Origin: Pelomonas sp. BJYL3
Lineage (GTDB): Bacteria; Pseudomonadota; Gammaproteobacteria; Burkholderiales; Burkholderiaceae_C
Length of the DNA: 64,000 bases
Direction: 5' to 3'
NCBI RefSeq assembly: GCF_027257975.1
Contig: NZ_JANZKX010000003.1
Location: 62,001 to 126,000, forward strand
The position numbers and the translations under genes were made by a program. This document shows, piece after piece, positions 8,627-17,556 of this stretch. Within the stretch, counting starts at the first letter, position 1. Every line of letters starts with the position of its first letter. The notes under the pieces are model-generated. The model saw only the letters and a list, made by a program, of their open reading frames with translations. It was not told the DNA's origin and searched no databases.

Positions 8627-8640
8627 GGGTCAGGTCTTGC
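8627..8640 (+). repeat. exact copy of dispersed 14-mer GGGTCAGGTCTTGC
   Basis: Exact copy overlapping the last codons and stop codon of the GNAT gene (the TGA lies inside the word), between two convergent genes. Confidence 0.9.
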
Positions 8641-9121
8641 CCAAGGCCTGCAGGGCTTCGCCGCTGAGGCGGCAGATGCGCCAGTCCGGCATCACCGTGG
8701 CGCCCATGCCCTCGTAGAAGTCGATGGCGCGCCGGTTCCAGTCCAGCACGCTCCATTCGAATCGACCGCAGCCGCGGGCCACTGCCAGCTGCGCCAGATG
8801 CGTCAGCAGCGCACGCCCCAGCCCCGTGCCGCGCTGCGCGGGCTGCACGTACAGATCTTCCAGGTAGAGCCCGGGCTGGGCCAGGAAGGTCGAGAAGTTG
8901 TGGAAGAAGAGCGCGAAGGCCACCACCTGGCCCGTGCCGTCCTCTGCCACCACGGCCTCGGCCTTGGGGCTGGGCCCGAAGAGATGCGGCCGCAGCCGTT
9001 CTTCGTCGACCTGCAGCAGGTGGGTGAGCCGCTCGAAGTCCGCCAGCTCGCGGATGAGGCCGACGACGGCGCCGAGGTCGCGGGGTTCGGCGGGGCGGAT
9101 GGAGAAGTCTTGCTTGTTCAT
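8630..9121 (-). CDS. GNAT family N-acetyltransferase (diamine acetyltransferase-like)
   Basis: A 163-residue acetyltransferase with the full GNAT core. The acetyl-CoA binding motif is QRGTGLGRALL (about residues 94-104), preceded by YLEDLYVQP and followed by WSVLDWNRRAIDFYEGMGA. This pattern is characteristic of the spermidine/spermine and thialysine acetyltransferase branch, so a polyamine or small amine is the likely acceptor (inference). Normal length; ATG start. The 3' end is formed by a copy of the dispersed 14-mer. Confidence 0.85.
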   Translation of the reverse strand: MNKQDFSIRPAEPRDLGAVVGLIRELADFERLTHLLQVDEERLRPHLFGPSPKAEAVVAEDGTGQVVAFALFFHNFSTFLAQPGLYLEDLYVQPAQRGTGLGRALLTHLAQLAVARGCGRFEWSVLDWNRRAIDFYEGMGATVMPDWRICRLSGEALQALGKT

Positions 9122-9155
9122 GGCCGGATTCTGGCTCGACTGTCCAGTTCTAGGT

Positions 9156-9671
9156 CTAGGCCGTTTCGTCGCGTTCCTGCGAGGTCAGCGACTGAATGCC
9201 TGCCTTGACGACGGGCGTCCCGATCAGCGCCTGCGTGAATGCCGGCGCCTCGAACCGCAAGGAGCCCTCCGGCCAGCTCAGGGCGATATGCCAGCGGAAT
9301 GACTTGAACCCCGTGGGAAATTCCAGCGCTTCCCGGTGGATGCCATCAATCATGAAGGGGCACATGCCTGCCTTGGGCGTCGCGTAGTCAACATCGAGCT
9401 TGAGCCCGAAGACGTCATGGAAGGTGAGCTCAGCGCGACAAAGGGTGAACAGGCACTGGTCCGCGGACGACTCCCATTTCAGGATGTAGTCCAGATCCAG
9501 GACGAGTTCGGCGCTGCCATTGTCCTTGTTGAACGACGCGAAGCGAAAGCCGTGGACATGCACGTCGTGCCAGGACAGCGCTTCAAAGTCTTCTGTGTGC
9601 CACGGCCCGAGGTTTGTCACTGCACGATCCCTGATTTCGATCCAAGAAGGCCAGCGGCCACGTTGAAGCAT
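9156..9671 (-). CDS. hypothetical protein, 171 residues
   Basis: A soluble-looking protein with no family I can name. It has alternating hydrophobic strands (VHVHGFRFASF, SAELVLDLDYILKWE, FRWHIALSWPEG) that suggest a beta-sandwich or a small single-domain enzyme or immunity-type fold. The start at 9671 is preferred because upstream in-frame residues are Arg/Gly/Ser-rich and composition-biased. GC is lower than in the neighbours (for example TTCAAAGTCTTCTGTG near 9583), which hints at more recent acquisition. It is flanked by GNAT on the same strand and a divergent hydrolase. Function unknown. Confidence 0.65.
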   Translation of the reverse strand: MLQRGRWPSWIEIRDRAVTNLGPWHTEDFEALSWHDVHVHGFRFASFNKDNGSAELVLDLDYILKWESSADQCLFTLCRAELTFHDVFGLKLDVDYATPKAGMCPFMIDGIHREALEFPTGFKSFRWHIALSWPEGSLRFEAPAFTQALIGTPVVKAGIQSLTSQERDETA

Positions 9672-9841
9672 AGAGCTGCGGAGGGTGCGCCCTTGCGAGC
9701 TGCACGGGACTATGCCACCGCCGTCGCGACCTGCGCTGGGCGCGCCTGACGATAGCCGCTGTGTCCGGTGATCCCGACGGCGGCCAGGGCCTGTCACTGC
9801 GCGGACAGCAGACCCTCCCGCAAGCCGCTAGAGTCGCCGCC

Positions 9842-10753
9842 ATGAACACCCCCACCGCCTACACCGAACGCCGCGGCTTCCGCAGCGACATGCTCCTGCT
9901 GCGCGGCCTGCACCACCATGTGATGCACTGGGGCGACGCCTCGATGGAGACGCCAGAGCGCCCGCTGCTGGTGATGCTGCACGGCTGGATGGACGTGGGT
10001 GCGTCCTTCCAGTTCGTGGTCGACGCCCTGCCCTCGGACCGCCATGTGGTGGCCATGGACTGGCGCGGCTTCGGTCTCAGCGACTGGACGGCCAGCGACG
10101 CCTACTGGTTCCCCGACTACCTGGGAGACCTCGACGCCCTGCTCGACGCCATCAGCCCCGACCGGCCGGTGGACCTGCTGGGTCACAGCATGGGCGGCAA
10201 TGTGGTGATGAGCTATGCCGGCGTGCGGCCGGAGCGCATCCGCCGCCTGGTCAACCTCGAAGGCTTCGGCCTGCCCGACACCCAGCCCGAGGAAGCGCCC
10301 AAGCGCTTGCGGCAGTGGCTGGACGAGCTCAAGCAGCCCCAGCAGCTCAAGCCCTATGCCAGCCTGGACGAAGTGGCCCAGCGCCTGATGAAGACCAACC
10401 CGCGCCTCTCGCCCGCCAAGGCCGCCTGGCTGGCGCCGCATTGGTCCGAGCAGCGCGACGGCGCCTTCCACATCCTCGGCGACCCGGCCCACAAGCGGAC
10501 CAATCCGGTGCTGTACCGCAAGGCCGAGGCCCTGGCCTGCTGGCAGTCCATCCAGGCCCCGACGCTGTGGGTGGAAGGCGCGCATACCGAGCTGAGCCAG
10601 TGGTGGGGCAAGCGCTACCCGCGCGAGGATTTCGAGGCCCGTCTCGCCCTCGTGCCCCAGCTGACCCGCGCTCGCCTCGAAGACGCCGCCCACATGCTGC
10701 ACCACGACCAGCCCGAGGCGCTGGCCGCCGTGCTGGAGGACTTCCTGCGCTGA
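9842..10753 (+). CDS. alpha/beta hydrolase
   Basis: A 303-residue alpha/beta hydrolase. The oxyanion-hole segment MLHGWMDVG is near residue 45, the nucleophile elbow GHSMGG is near residues 117-122, and the catalytic histidine is probably in DAAHMLHHDQP close to the C terminus. No signal peptide is seen, so it should be cytoplasmic. The ATG at 9842 is preferred over upstream in-frame sequence that has no protein-like character. The substrate cannot be read from the sequence; esterase or C-C hydrolase activity is possible. It ends facing the secreted protease gene across a palindrome-rich gap. Confidence 0.85.
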   Translation: MNTPTAYTERRGFRSDMLLLRGLHHHVMHWGDASMETPERPLLVMLHGWMDVGASFQFVVDALPSDRHVVAMDWRGFGLSDWTASDAYWFPDYLGDLDALLDAISPDRPVDLLGHSMGGNVVMSYAGVRPERIRRLVNLEGFGLPDTQPEEAPKRLRQWLDELKQPQQLKPYASLDEVAQRLMKTNPRLSPAKAAWLAPHWSEQRDGAFHILGDPAHKRTNPVLYRKAEALACWQSIQAPTLWVEGAHTELSQWWGKRYPREDFEARLALVPQLTRARLEDAAHMLHHDQPEALAAVLEDFLR

Positions 10754-10790
10754 GCGAGACCGACGCCGGCCGCCCCGCACGGCGCATGAG

Positions 10791-10806
10791 GATCCGGCTT
10801 TGCCGG
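10791..10806 (+). repeat. 16-bp hairpin word GATCCGGCTTTGCCGG, copy 1
   Basis: Contains the small hairpin CCGGC-TTT-GCCGG. The identical 16-mer occurs inverted at 14692-14707, also between genes. Confidence 0.7.
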
Positions 10807-10843
10807 TCCTACATGCGCGCGCCCCTGGGGGGCTGAGGCCGGA

Positions 10844-10934
10844 CACAAACGGCCTGCAGTTTGTGCCTGCCGTTTGTGCCTGCCGAAGGGCCAGGCCTCT
10901 GGCCTGGCGCGGCCTGCAAGGCCGGCTAAGCCGG
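10844..10934. repeat. cluster of inverted and direct repeats between convergent genes
   Basis: Three structures lie side by side: a perfect 10-bp inverted repeat CACAAACGGC/GCCGTTTGTG (10844-10853, 10869-10878); an overlapping 13-bp tandem duplication of GTTTGTGCCTGCC (about 10859-10884); and a perfect hairpin GCCAGGCC-TCT-GGCCTGGC (10890-10908), followed by CCGGCTAAGCCGG. There is no T-run. A role in terminating both convergent genes is plausible. Confidence 0.7.
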
Positions 10935-10942
10935 TAGGGGGA

Positions 10943-12793
10943 TCAAGGACTCACCGTCGCCTTGACGCTCAGGCCGCTGTACGTGGCATAGGCCTGCACC
11001 CCCACGTAGTACGTCCCGGCCACCGGCGAGTTCACCGTGCAGGTCTCGGTGCTCGTGGAGCCGTCGGACTTGCAGGCATAGCTGGTGCCGGTCGGCTTCT
11101 GGCCGGCGCCAACGAAGAGGTCGGCGTCGCCATTGCTGCCGGCGAGGTTGACCACGAGCTTGGTGCTGCCCGCCGGCACCTGGATGGAGTAGTAGGTCCA
11201 GGTGCCCGTGGACGCCGACTGGTTGCCCAGGGCCACACCGCTGGTCAGCGGGATGGTCGAAGGCGTGGTGGCGGCGCTCAGCGTGCCCTTCATCGCGTAG
11301 TAGCCCAGGGAGCTGTACTTGGAGAAGCCGTTCGCCGGCGTGCCTTCCGCGCCGCCCTGGATGATGAGCTTGTAGTCGCCCGCCGCCAGGTTCAGGTTGA
11401 CGAACTCCGCCGAGCGGTTCACCGAGAGGTTGCTGCGCGCCACCTGGGTGCCGGCGGCGGTGGTGATGGTGGCGTCGACGTCCAGCATGCGCAGGTACTC
11501 GATGGGATCGACCCGCAGGTTCAGCGTGCCGGCGCTGCCGAGGCTGAAGGTGAAGACGTCGGTGTCGGTGTTGCGCTCGATCTGGCCCCAGTTGTCCGCC
11601 GGGTTGATCTCGCCGCCGGCACGCAGGGCCAGGGGCTTGCCGTTGACGTTGTCGTCGGCCATGTAGGGCACGCCCTCGTCGACCGTCATGATCTTGAGGT
11701 CGTCTTCCTTGTTGCTGGCGGTGTTGTACTCGCCCTTGCTCCAGGTGAAGAGCTGGTTGGTCCAGGAGCCGCCCATCCAGTAGTTGCCCATGATGGGCCC
11801 CCACTGATAGGCCGCAATGCCCTCGAAGTACTCGCCGCCGGTGCCGCCGCCATCGTGGTTCATGCCCATCTGGTGGCCGACCTCGTGCGCGCCGGTCATG
11901 CCGATGCCGTAGCCGTAGTCGAAGCCGCTGGCGGGGTTGCGGTACAGCGTGCCGGCCGAGGTGGTGCCGAAGGAGTGCAGCGGGGCGAAGCTGCGGCCGT
12001 CCTGGTTGACGAAGTTGATGACGCCGGTGCGCAGCAGGCTGGCCGCCTTGGCGGCGTCATAGACCGCCTTGTTGGTGGTGACGTTGAGCTGCAGCATCGA
12101 GTACTGGTCCGCCACCGACTGCCAGGCGCGGTACATGTTCTCCTTGGTCACGCCGTTGAGCGGCGTGCTGCCGCTCATCACCGCGGCCGTGTTCAGGTAG
12201 AAGACGTAGGGGCTGCCGGGCTTGCTCTCCAGCTTGGTGACGTCCTGGTTGTTGTAGGGGCCGATGTGGGGCGCCTGGCGCAGGGCCATGGGGCTGTAGA
12301 CGGGGTGCGCCGCCGCGATCTGGGCCAGGCTGGCGGTGCTGCGGTTGCTGCGCTGGAAGTCCTCGTCCAGGTCGGGGTAGACGCGGCTCAGCGGCACGGC
12401 CTTGACGCTGACCACGCCACGGGCGTCGGTGCTGTACTCCCAGGCCTTCTTCTGGCCGTGCAGGACCAGGAAGCCGCGCAGGGTCTTGCCGTCGCCCTTG
12501 AGGAAGAACATGGAGTCCTCGGCATCGCGGTGGCGGCCGGCGATGGACACCTTGCCCCCCTGCTCGAAGAAGTCCTGCACCAGCACCGGCAGCGCCGTGC
12601 CGTCCTGGGCCTGCAGGCTCAGGGCCTGGCGGCCCTGGTGCTGCTGCTTGAGGCTCTGGATCAGGCCGCTGGCGCTGCCCAGCTCGGTGCCATCGGCGGC
12701 CAGGGCGGACGTGGCCGAGCAGGCGGCGAGGCAGGCCAGCATCAGCGCCGGCAGGCGTGCGTGGGACGAAGGGAAATGGAACATACGCTTCAT
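10943..12793 (-). CDS. secreted zinc metalloprotease (metzincin type) with C-terminal PPC domain
   Basis: A 616-residue exported protease. The signal peptide is at residues 1-33 (MKRMFHF, then LPALMLACLAACSATSALAA). The zinc site HEVGHQMGMNHD at about residues 303-314 fits the extended metzincin consensus HExxHxxGxxHD seen in reprolysin-like enzymes. The last 100 or so residues form a bacterial pre-peptidase C-terminal (PPC) beta-sandwich (SIQVPAGSTKLVVNLAGSNGDADLFV), often removed during maturation. A propeptide of about 200 residues lies between. The start at 12793 gives a proper signal peptide; the longer in-frame extension does not. It probably digests extracellular protein. It stands alone after a DUF4212 gene on the same strand. 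Confidence 0.88.
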   Translation of the reverse strand: MKRMFHFPSSHARLPALMLACLAACSATSALAADGTELGSASGLIQSLKQQHQGRQALSLQAQDGTALPVLVQDFFEQGGKVSIAGRHRDAEDSMFFLKGDGKTLRGFLVLHGQKKAWEYSTDARGVVSVKAVPLSRVYPDLDEDFQRSNRSTASLAQIAAAHPVYSPMALRQAPHIGPYNNQDVTKLESKPGSPYVFYLNTAAVMSGSTPLNGVTKENMYRAWQSVADQYSMLQLNVTTNKAVYDAAKAASLLRTGVINFVNQDGRSFAPLHSFGTTSAGTLYRNPASGFDYGYGIGMTGAHEVGHQMGMNHDGGGTGGEYFEGIAAYQWGPIMGNYWMGGSWTNQLFTWSKGEYNTASNKEDDLKIMTVDEGVPYMADDNVNGKPLALRAGGEINPADNWGQIERNTDTDVFTFSLGSAGTLNLRVDPIEYLRMLDVDATITTAAGTQVARSNLSVNRSAEFVNLNLAAGDYKLIIQGGAEGTPANGFSKYSSLGYYAMKGTLSAATTPSTIPLTSGVALGNQSASTGTWTYYSIQVPAGSTKLVVNLAGSNGDADLFVGAGQKPTGTSYACKSDGSTSTETCTVNSPVAGTYYVGVQAYATYSGLSVKATVSP

Positions 12794-13034
12794 GGACGAT
12801 CTCTCGGTGTGGAGACGCGGTCGGTGCCGCGGGTGAAGCATCGCAACGGGGTACTGCCGGCCATTGCGGCGCCGGGGACGGGCCAGCGCCGGCACAGAAT
12901 GCCGCCGGCATGCTGGCGCCATGCGGACTATGGTCAGCGGGCGTTGATCGCCCAAGTGTCAGCATTGACAGCCGTGGCAACCCTGATGGGCTGCCCGCGC
13001 GAAGCCTGGCAGGCGCCGGTCTGGCGGCGCGGGC

Positions 13035-13319
13035 TCAGTCGCCGGCGTCCTCGCGGTGCTCGTCGTCGTGCCGGGCCATCAGCCAGGCATAGAGGACCAC
13101 GATCAGCAGATAGCCCATCAGCGCGCCCTGCGAGGCCACCCAGAAGCTGAAGGGCCAGCCGAAGAAGCTGAAGCTGAGGTCCCGCGCGAACCAGGTGAGG
13201 CCAAAGCTCAGCACGGTCCAGCCGCCCAGCAGGACGAGGGTGAGGCGCCGCGTGGCCCGCCAGTAGCGGCGATGGCGGCGTTCGCGGGCGGGCGTGGCGG
13301 GCTGGTGGAGGGGGTCCAT
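13035..13319 (-). CDS. DUF4212 small membrane protein (symporter subunit-like)
   Basis: A 94-residue protein with a basic N terminus (ARERRHRRYWRATRR), then two transmembrane helices separated by WFARDLSFSFFGWPFSFWVASQG, the hallmark of DUF4212. The acidic C-terminal tail carries HDDEHREDAGD. DUF4212 proteins are normally encoded immediately before a large sodium:solute symporter of the ActP type. Here the next gene downstream is a secreted protease, so the transporter is missing from the locus. The ATG at 13319 was chosen because the longer frame has no hydrophobic or conserved content. Confidence 0.8.
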   Translation of the reverse strand: MDPLHQPATPARERRHRRYWRATRRLTLVLLGGWTVLSFGLTWFARDLSFSFFGWPFSFWVASQGALMGYLLIVVLYAWLMARHDDEHREDAGD

Positions 13320-13529
13320 GGCGGGTGTCCGGTGCGCAGTGTGCCTCAGCCGCCGCACGGGCGACAGCGGGCCGGCCCCATTTCGGCGGCCCGGGCAGCC
13401 GGGATCCGCCCCGGGCCAGCTTAAAATGCGCGGTTGCTCACAAGACATGGCCCGGCCGAGCCGCTGCCAGCCCCCGGCTGGCCCCGCTGAACGCGAAGGC
13501 AGCACCACGGGCACCAATCAGGATCCGTC

Positions 13530-14634
13530 ATGGACATCGAACGCATCAACCAAATCGGCACGACCCTCGCCGACCTCACAGCGCGTACCGACGCGCTAAG
13601 GGGGTATCTTTGACTACGACCGCAAGTCTCTGCGGCTGAATGAAGTCAATGCGGCGCTGGAGAACCCCAACGTCTGGAACGAGCCCAAGCGCGCCCAGGA
13701 GCTGGGCAAGGAGAAGCGCTCGCTCGAGCAGGTGGTCGAGACCATCAACTACCTCACGAGCAATCTCGCCGACAACTCCGAGCTCTACGAGATGTCCAAG
13801 GCCGACGAGGATTTCGCTGGGCTGGAGGCCATCGAAGCCGACGCGGCCAAGCTGACCGAGAAGGTCGAGGAGCTGGAGTTCCGCCGGATGTTCAACAACC
13901 CGGCCGACCCCAGCAACTGCTTCATCGACATCCAGGCCGGTGCCGGCGGCACCGAGGCCTGCGACTGGGCCGGCATGCTGCTGCGCCAGTACCTCAAGTA
14001 CTGCGAGCGCAAGGGCTTCACCACCACGATGGAAGACGAGACGCCGGGCGACGTGGCCGGCATCAAGAGCGCGACCATCAAGGTGGAGGGCGAGTACGCC
14101 TTCGGCCTGCTGCGCACCGAGACCGGCGTGCACCGCCTGGTGCGCAAGAGCCCCTTCGACTCCTCGGGCGGCCGCCACACCTCCTTCGCCTCGCTGTTCG
14201 TCTACCCGGAAATCGATGACTCGATCGAGATCGACATCAACCCGGCCGATGTGCGCACCGACACCTTCCGCGCCTCCGGCGCCGGCGGCCAGCACATCAA
14301 CAAGACGGACTCGGCCGTGCGCCTGACCCACATCCCGACGGGCATCGTGGTGCAGTGCCAGGACGGCCGCTCGCAGCACAGCAACCGTGACGTCGCCTGG
14401 CGCCGCCTGCGCTCGCGCCTGTACGACCACGAGATGAAGAAGCGCATGGCCGAGCAGCAGAAGCTCGAGGACAGCAAGACGGACGTGGGCTGGGGCCATC
14501 AGATCCGCTCCTATGTGCTGGACCAGAGCCGCATCAAGGACCTGCGCACCAACGTGGAAGTCTCCAACACCCAGAAGGTGCTGGACGGCGACCTGGACGC
14601 CTTCATCACTGCGTCCCTGAAACAGGGCGTCTGA
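13530..14634 (+). CDS. prfB: peptide chain release factor 2, with programmed +1 frameshift
   Basis: RF2 recognises UGA and UAA stop codons and triggers peptide release. The gene is in two frames: codons 1-27 (13530-13610), an in-frame TGA at 13611-13613, then a +1 shift so that translation continues from GAC at 13612 to 14634, giving about 367 residues, the normal RF2 length. The shift site AGGGGGTATCTTTGAC is the canonical one (internal SD-like AGGGGG, slippery CTT, TGA, then C). The codon-recognition SPF motif is in [10 protein letters not shown] near residue 207, and the catalytic GGQ is near residue 252. The shift autoregulates RF2 through its own level. It should not be annotated as a frameshift error. 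Confidence 0.96.
13601..13614 (+). promoter_or_regulatory. prfB programmed frameshift site
   Basis: The sequence reads AGG GGG TAT CTT TGA C. The SD-like purine run, CTT slippery codon and poor-context TGA match the classic bacterial RF2 autoregulatory site exactly. Confidence 0.95.
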
Positions 14635-14648
14635 ACAGGCTCCCCCCC

Positions 14649-14707
14649 CTACCGGCTGCGCCGGCCCCCTCGAGGGGGCGGCCCCGACTGCCCGGCAAAG
14701 CCGGATC
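14649..14707. repeat. palindrome cluster after prfB
   Basis: Contains CCGGC-TGC-GCCGG, the perfect palindrome CCCCCTCGAGGGGG and, at 14692-14707, the inverse of the 16-mer found at 10791. It probably ends prfB transcription, although there is no T-run. Confidence 0.6.
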
Positions 14708-14828
14708 AGCGGGACCCGCTGGGGAATGCAGGTTGAGGCGTGCCATCTGGCGCGTCTCAACCGATTGAATCCAACAGCTCCGGGTCATGAGCCTGGGGCG
14801 CTGACAACACAACTCGAGGAAGTCCGCC

Positions 14829-17519
14829 ATGATGCGTGAAGGCACCGCCGCACTGATCCGCCGCGAAGACTACGTGGCTCCGGCCTACTGGATCCGCACC
14901 GTCGACCTGACTTTCGACCTGGACCCGGCGAAGACGCTGGTGACCAGCAAGATGAAGGTCGAGCGCAATGCCGCCGTGCCGCACGGCCCGCTGCGCCTGC
15001 ACGGCGAGGAGCTGAACCTGCTGCGCGTGCTGATCGATGGCGAGAGCGTGTCCTTCCGCCAGGAGGGCCATGAGCTGATCATCGAGAGCGCGCCGGACGC
15101 CGACTTCTCCCTCGAGATCCGCAACACCTGCGCCCCCGAGAAGAACAGCTCGCTGTCGGGCCTCTACACCTCGGGCGGCGGCTTCTTCACGCAATGCGAG
15201 GCCGAGGGCTTCCGCCGCATCACCTACTTCCTGGACCGCCCGGACGTGATGGCCGTCTACACGGTCACCCTGCGCGCCGACAAGGCCAAGTACCCCGTGC
15301 TGCTCTCCAACGGCAATCTGCTGGAGACCGCCGAGCTGGACAACGGCCGCCACCTGGCCAAGTGGCACGACCCCTTCCCCAAGCCCAGCTATCTGTTCGC
15401 GCTGGTCGCGGCGGACCTGGTCTCGCGCGAGCAGCGCATCCGCACCCGCGCCGGCCGGGACCACCTGCTGCAGGTCTACGTGCGCCGCGGCGACCTGGAG
15501 AAGACCGAGCATGCGATGAACAGCCTCATCGCCTCCATCGTCTGGGACGAGGCCCGCTTCGGCCTGCCCCTGGACCTGGAGCGCTTCATGGTGGTCGGCG
15601 TGTCCGACTTCAACATGGGCGCCATGGAGAACAAGGGCCTCAACATCTTCAACACCAGCGCCCTGCTGGCCTCGCCGGCCACCGCGACCGACGCGGACTT
15701 CGCCCGCATCGAGTCCATCGTCGCCCACGAGTACTTCCACAACTGGACCGGCAACCGCGTCACCTGCCGTGACTGGTTCCAGCTCTCGCTGAAGGAAGGC
15801 CTGACCGTCTTCCGCGACCAGGAATTCAGCATGGACATGGCCGCCGCGCCCAGCGCCCGTGCCGTCTGCCGCATCCAGGACGTGCGCGCGCTGCGCAGCG
15901 TGCAGTTCCCCGAGGACTCCGGCGCCATGGCCCACCCGGTGCGCCCCGACTCCTACGTCGAGATCAACAACTTCTACACCCCGACGGTCTACGAGAAGGG
16001 CTCGGAAGTGGTGCGCATGTACCAGACCCTGGTCGGCCGCCAGGGCTTCGAGGCCGGCATGAAGCTCTACTTCGAGCGCCATGACGGCCAGGCCGTGACC
16101 TGCGACGACTTCGCCGCTGCCATCGCCGACGCCAACCCCGGCTCCGCCCTGAGCACCCGCCTGGAGACCTTCAAGCGCTGGTACTCGCAGTCGGGCACGC
16201 CGCGTGTGCAGGCCCGCGGCAGCTACGACGCCGCTGCCCAGACCTACACCCTGACACTGAAGCAGCACAACCCCGCCACGCCCGGCCAGGAGCACAAGCT
16301 GCCCCAGGTCATCCCCGTGACCATGGGCCTGCTGAGCCGTGAGGGTCAGGTCTTGCCCCTGCAGCTGCAGGGCGAAGCCGCCCCGGTGGGCACCGAGCGC
16401 GTGCTGGTGCTGGACCAGGCCGAGCAGTGCTTCGTGTTCACCGGCGTGGCCAGCGAGCCTGTGCCTTCGCTGCTGCGCGGCTTCTCGGCTCCGGTGATCC
16501 TGGACGACGGCCTCACTGACGCCGAGCTGCTGGTCCTGCTGCAGCATGACGCCGACGCCTTCAACCGCTGGGAAGCCAGCCAGCGCCTGGCACTGAACCG
16601 CATCCTGCAGGCCGTGCGCACCGGCGAGGCCCTGGTGCTGGATGCCGCCTACCTGGATGCCATGCGCGCCGTGCTGCGCGACCCGCAGCTGGACGCCGCC
16701 TTCAAGGAACTGGCCCTGACCCTGCCGGGCGAAGGCTATGTGGCCGAGCAGCTGGAGGTGGTCGACCCGCAGGAGATCCACGCCGCCGTCGAGGCCGCGC
16801 ATGTGCAGCTGGCCGCCGCCCTGGCGGACGACTGGGCCGCCGCCTACGAGGCCAACCAGGTCAAGGCCGGCTACGAGCCCAGCCCGGTGCAGTCCGGCCA
16901 GCGCGCCCTGGCCAACCTGGCCCTGTCCATGCTGGTGCTCCATGCCACCCGCAACGGCGACGCCGTCTGGCCCGGCCGCGCCTACCAGCGCTTCAAGGAC
17001 GCCACCAACATGACCGAGCGCCTGGGCGCCCTGTCCGCCCTGGTCAACGCCCATGCCGAGCTGGCCGAGCCCGCGCTGCAGCGCTTCCACGCGCTGTTCA
17101 AGCACGAGGCCCTGGTGGTGGACAAGTGGTTCGCCCTGCAGGCCCGCGCGACCGAGAACGGCGGCAAAACCTTCGCCCGCGTCAAGCAGCTGCTGCAGCA
17201 CCCGGACTTCACGCTGAAGAACCCCAATCGCGCCCGCAGCCTGCTGGCCTCGCTGTGCATGTTCAACCCGGCCGCCTTCCACCGCGCTGATGCCGCCGGC
17301 TACGTGCTGTGGGCCGAACAGGTGCAGCTGCTAGACGGCATCAACCCGCAGCTGGCCGGCCGCGTGGCCCGCGCCATGGACCGCTGGACGGTGCTGGCCG
17401 AGCCCTACCGCGCCGCTGCCCGCGAGGCCATCGCCCGCGTGGCCGCCAAGCCCGAGCTGTCCAATGACGTGCGCGAGATCGTCGAGCGCGCCCTGGCCTC
17501 CGGCGGCGCCACCGCCTGA
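14829..17519 (+). CDS. pepN: aminopeptidase N (M1 family)
   Basis: An 896-residue cytoplasmic zinc aminopeptidase that removes N-terminal residues from peptides. The exopeptidase motif GAMEN is at residues 264-268, the zinc site [11 protein letters not shown] begins at residue 300, and the third ligand lies in [13 protein letters not shown]. The length matches the gammaproteobacterial PepN type (about 870). The gene starts at the first of two overlapping ATG-type options after GAGGAAGTCC. An exact copy of the dispersed 14-mer lies in the coding sequence at 16343-16356, where it encodes GQVL. fbp follows after 37 bases, so the two may be co-transcribed. Confidence 0.95.
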   Translation: MMREGTAALIRREDYVAPAYWIRTVDLTFDLDPAKTLVTSKMKVERNAAVPHGPLRLHGEELNLLRVLIDGESVSFRQEGHELIIESAPDADFSLEIRNTCAPEKNSSLSGLYTSGGGFFTQCEAEGFRRITYFLDRPDVMAVYTVTLRADKAKYPVLLSNGNLLETAELDNGRHLAKWHDPFPKPSYLFALVAADLVSREQRIRTRAGRDHLLQVYVRRGDLEKTEHAMNSLIASIVWDEARFGLPLDLERFMVVGVSDFNMGAMENKGLNIFNTSALLASPATATDADFARIESIVAHEYFHNWTGNRVTCRDWFQLSLKEGLTVFRDQEFSMDMAAAPSARAVCRIQDVRALRSVQFPEDSGAMAHPVRPDSYVEINNFYTPTVYEKGSEVVRMYQTLVGRQGFEAGMKLYFERHDGQAVTCDDFAAAIADANPGSALSTRLETFKRWYSQSGTPRVQARGSYDAAAQTYTLTLKQHNPATPGQEHKLPQVIPVTMGLLSREGQVLPLQLQGEAAPVGTERVLVLDQAEQCFVFTGVASEPVPSLLRGFSAPVILDDGLTDAELLVLLQHDADAFNRWEASQRLALNRILQAVRTGEALVLDAAYLDAMRAVLRDPQLDAAFKELALTLPGEGYVAEQLEVVDPQEIHAAVEAAHVQLAAALADDWAAAYEANQVKAGYEPSPVQSGQRALANLALSMLVLHATRNGDAVWPGRAYQRFKDATNMTERLGALSALVNAHAELAEPALQRFHALFKHEALVVDKWFALQARATENGGKTFARVKQLLQHPDFTLKNPNRARSLLASLCMFNPAAFHRADAAGYVLWAEQVQLLDGINPQLAGRVARAMDRWTVLAEPYRAAAREAIARVAAKPELSNDVREIVERALASGGATA
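16343..16356 (+). repeat. exact copy of dispersed 14-mer inside pepN
   Basis: Exact GGGTCAGGTCTTGC in the coding strand, read as part of E-G-Q-V-L-P. It includes a TTG leucine codon where CTG dominates nearby. Confidence 0.9.
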
Positions 17520-17556
17520 GCGCCCAGCCCCGCATTCGCAACTTCAAGGTGTTTCC

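Noticed and set aside
10874..13150. Very long open frame opposite the secreted protease
   Set aside because: Its translation is Ala/Gly/Val-rich with no motif, and the other strand has a signal peptide, zinc site and PPC domain. Long antisense frames are expected in GC-rich DNA.
13611..13613. Frameshift error in prfB
   Set aside because: The site is the known programmed frameshift, not a sequencing error.
14757..17282. 841-codon frame opposite pepN
   Set aside because: Composition is biased (Gly, Gln, Val) and the pepN strand has all M1 motifs.
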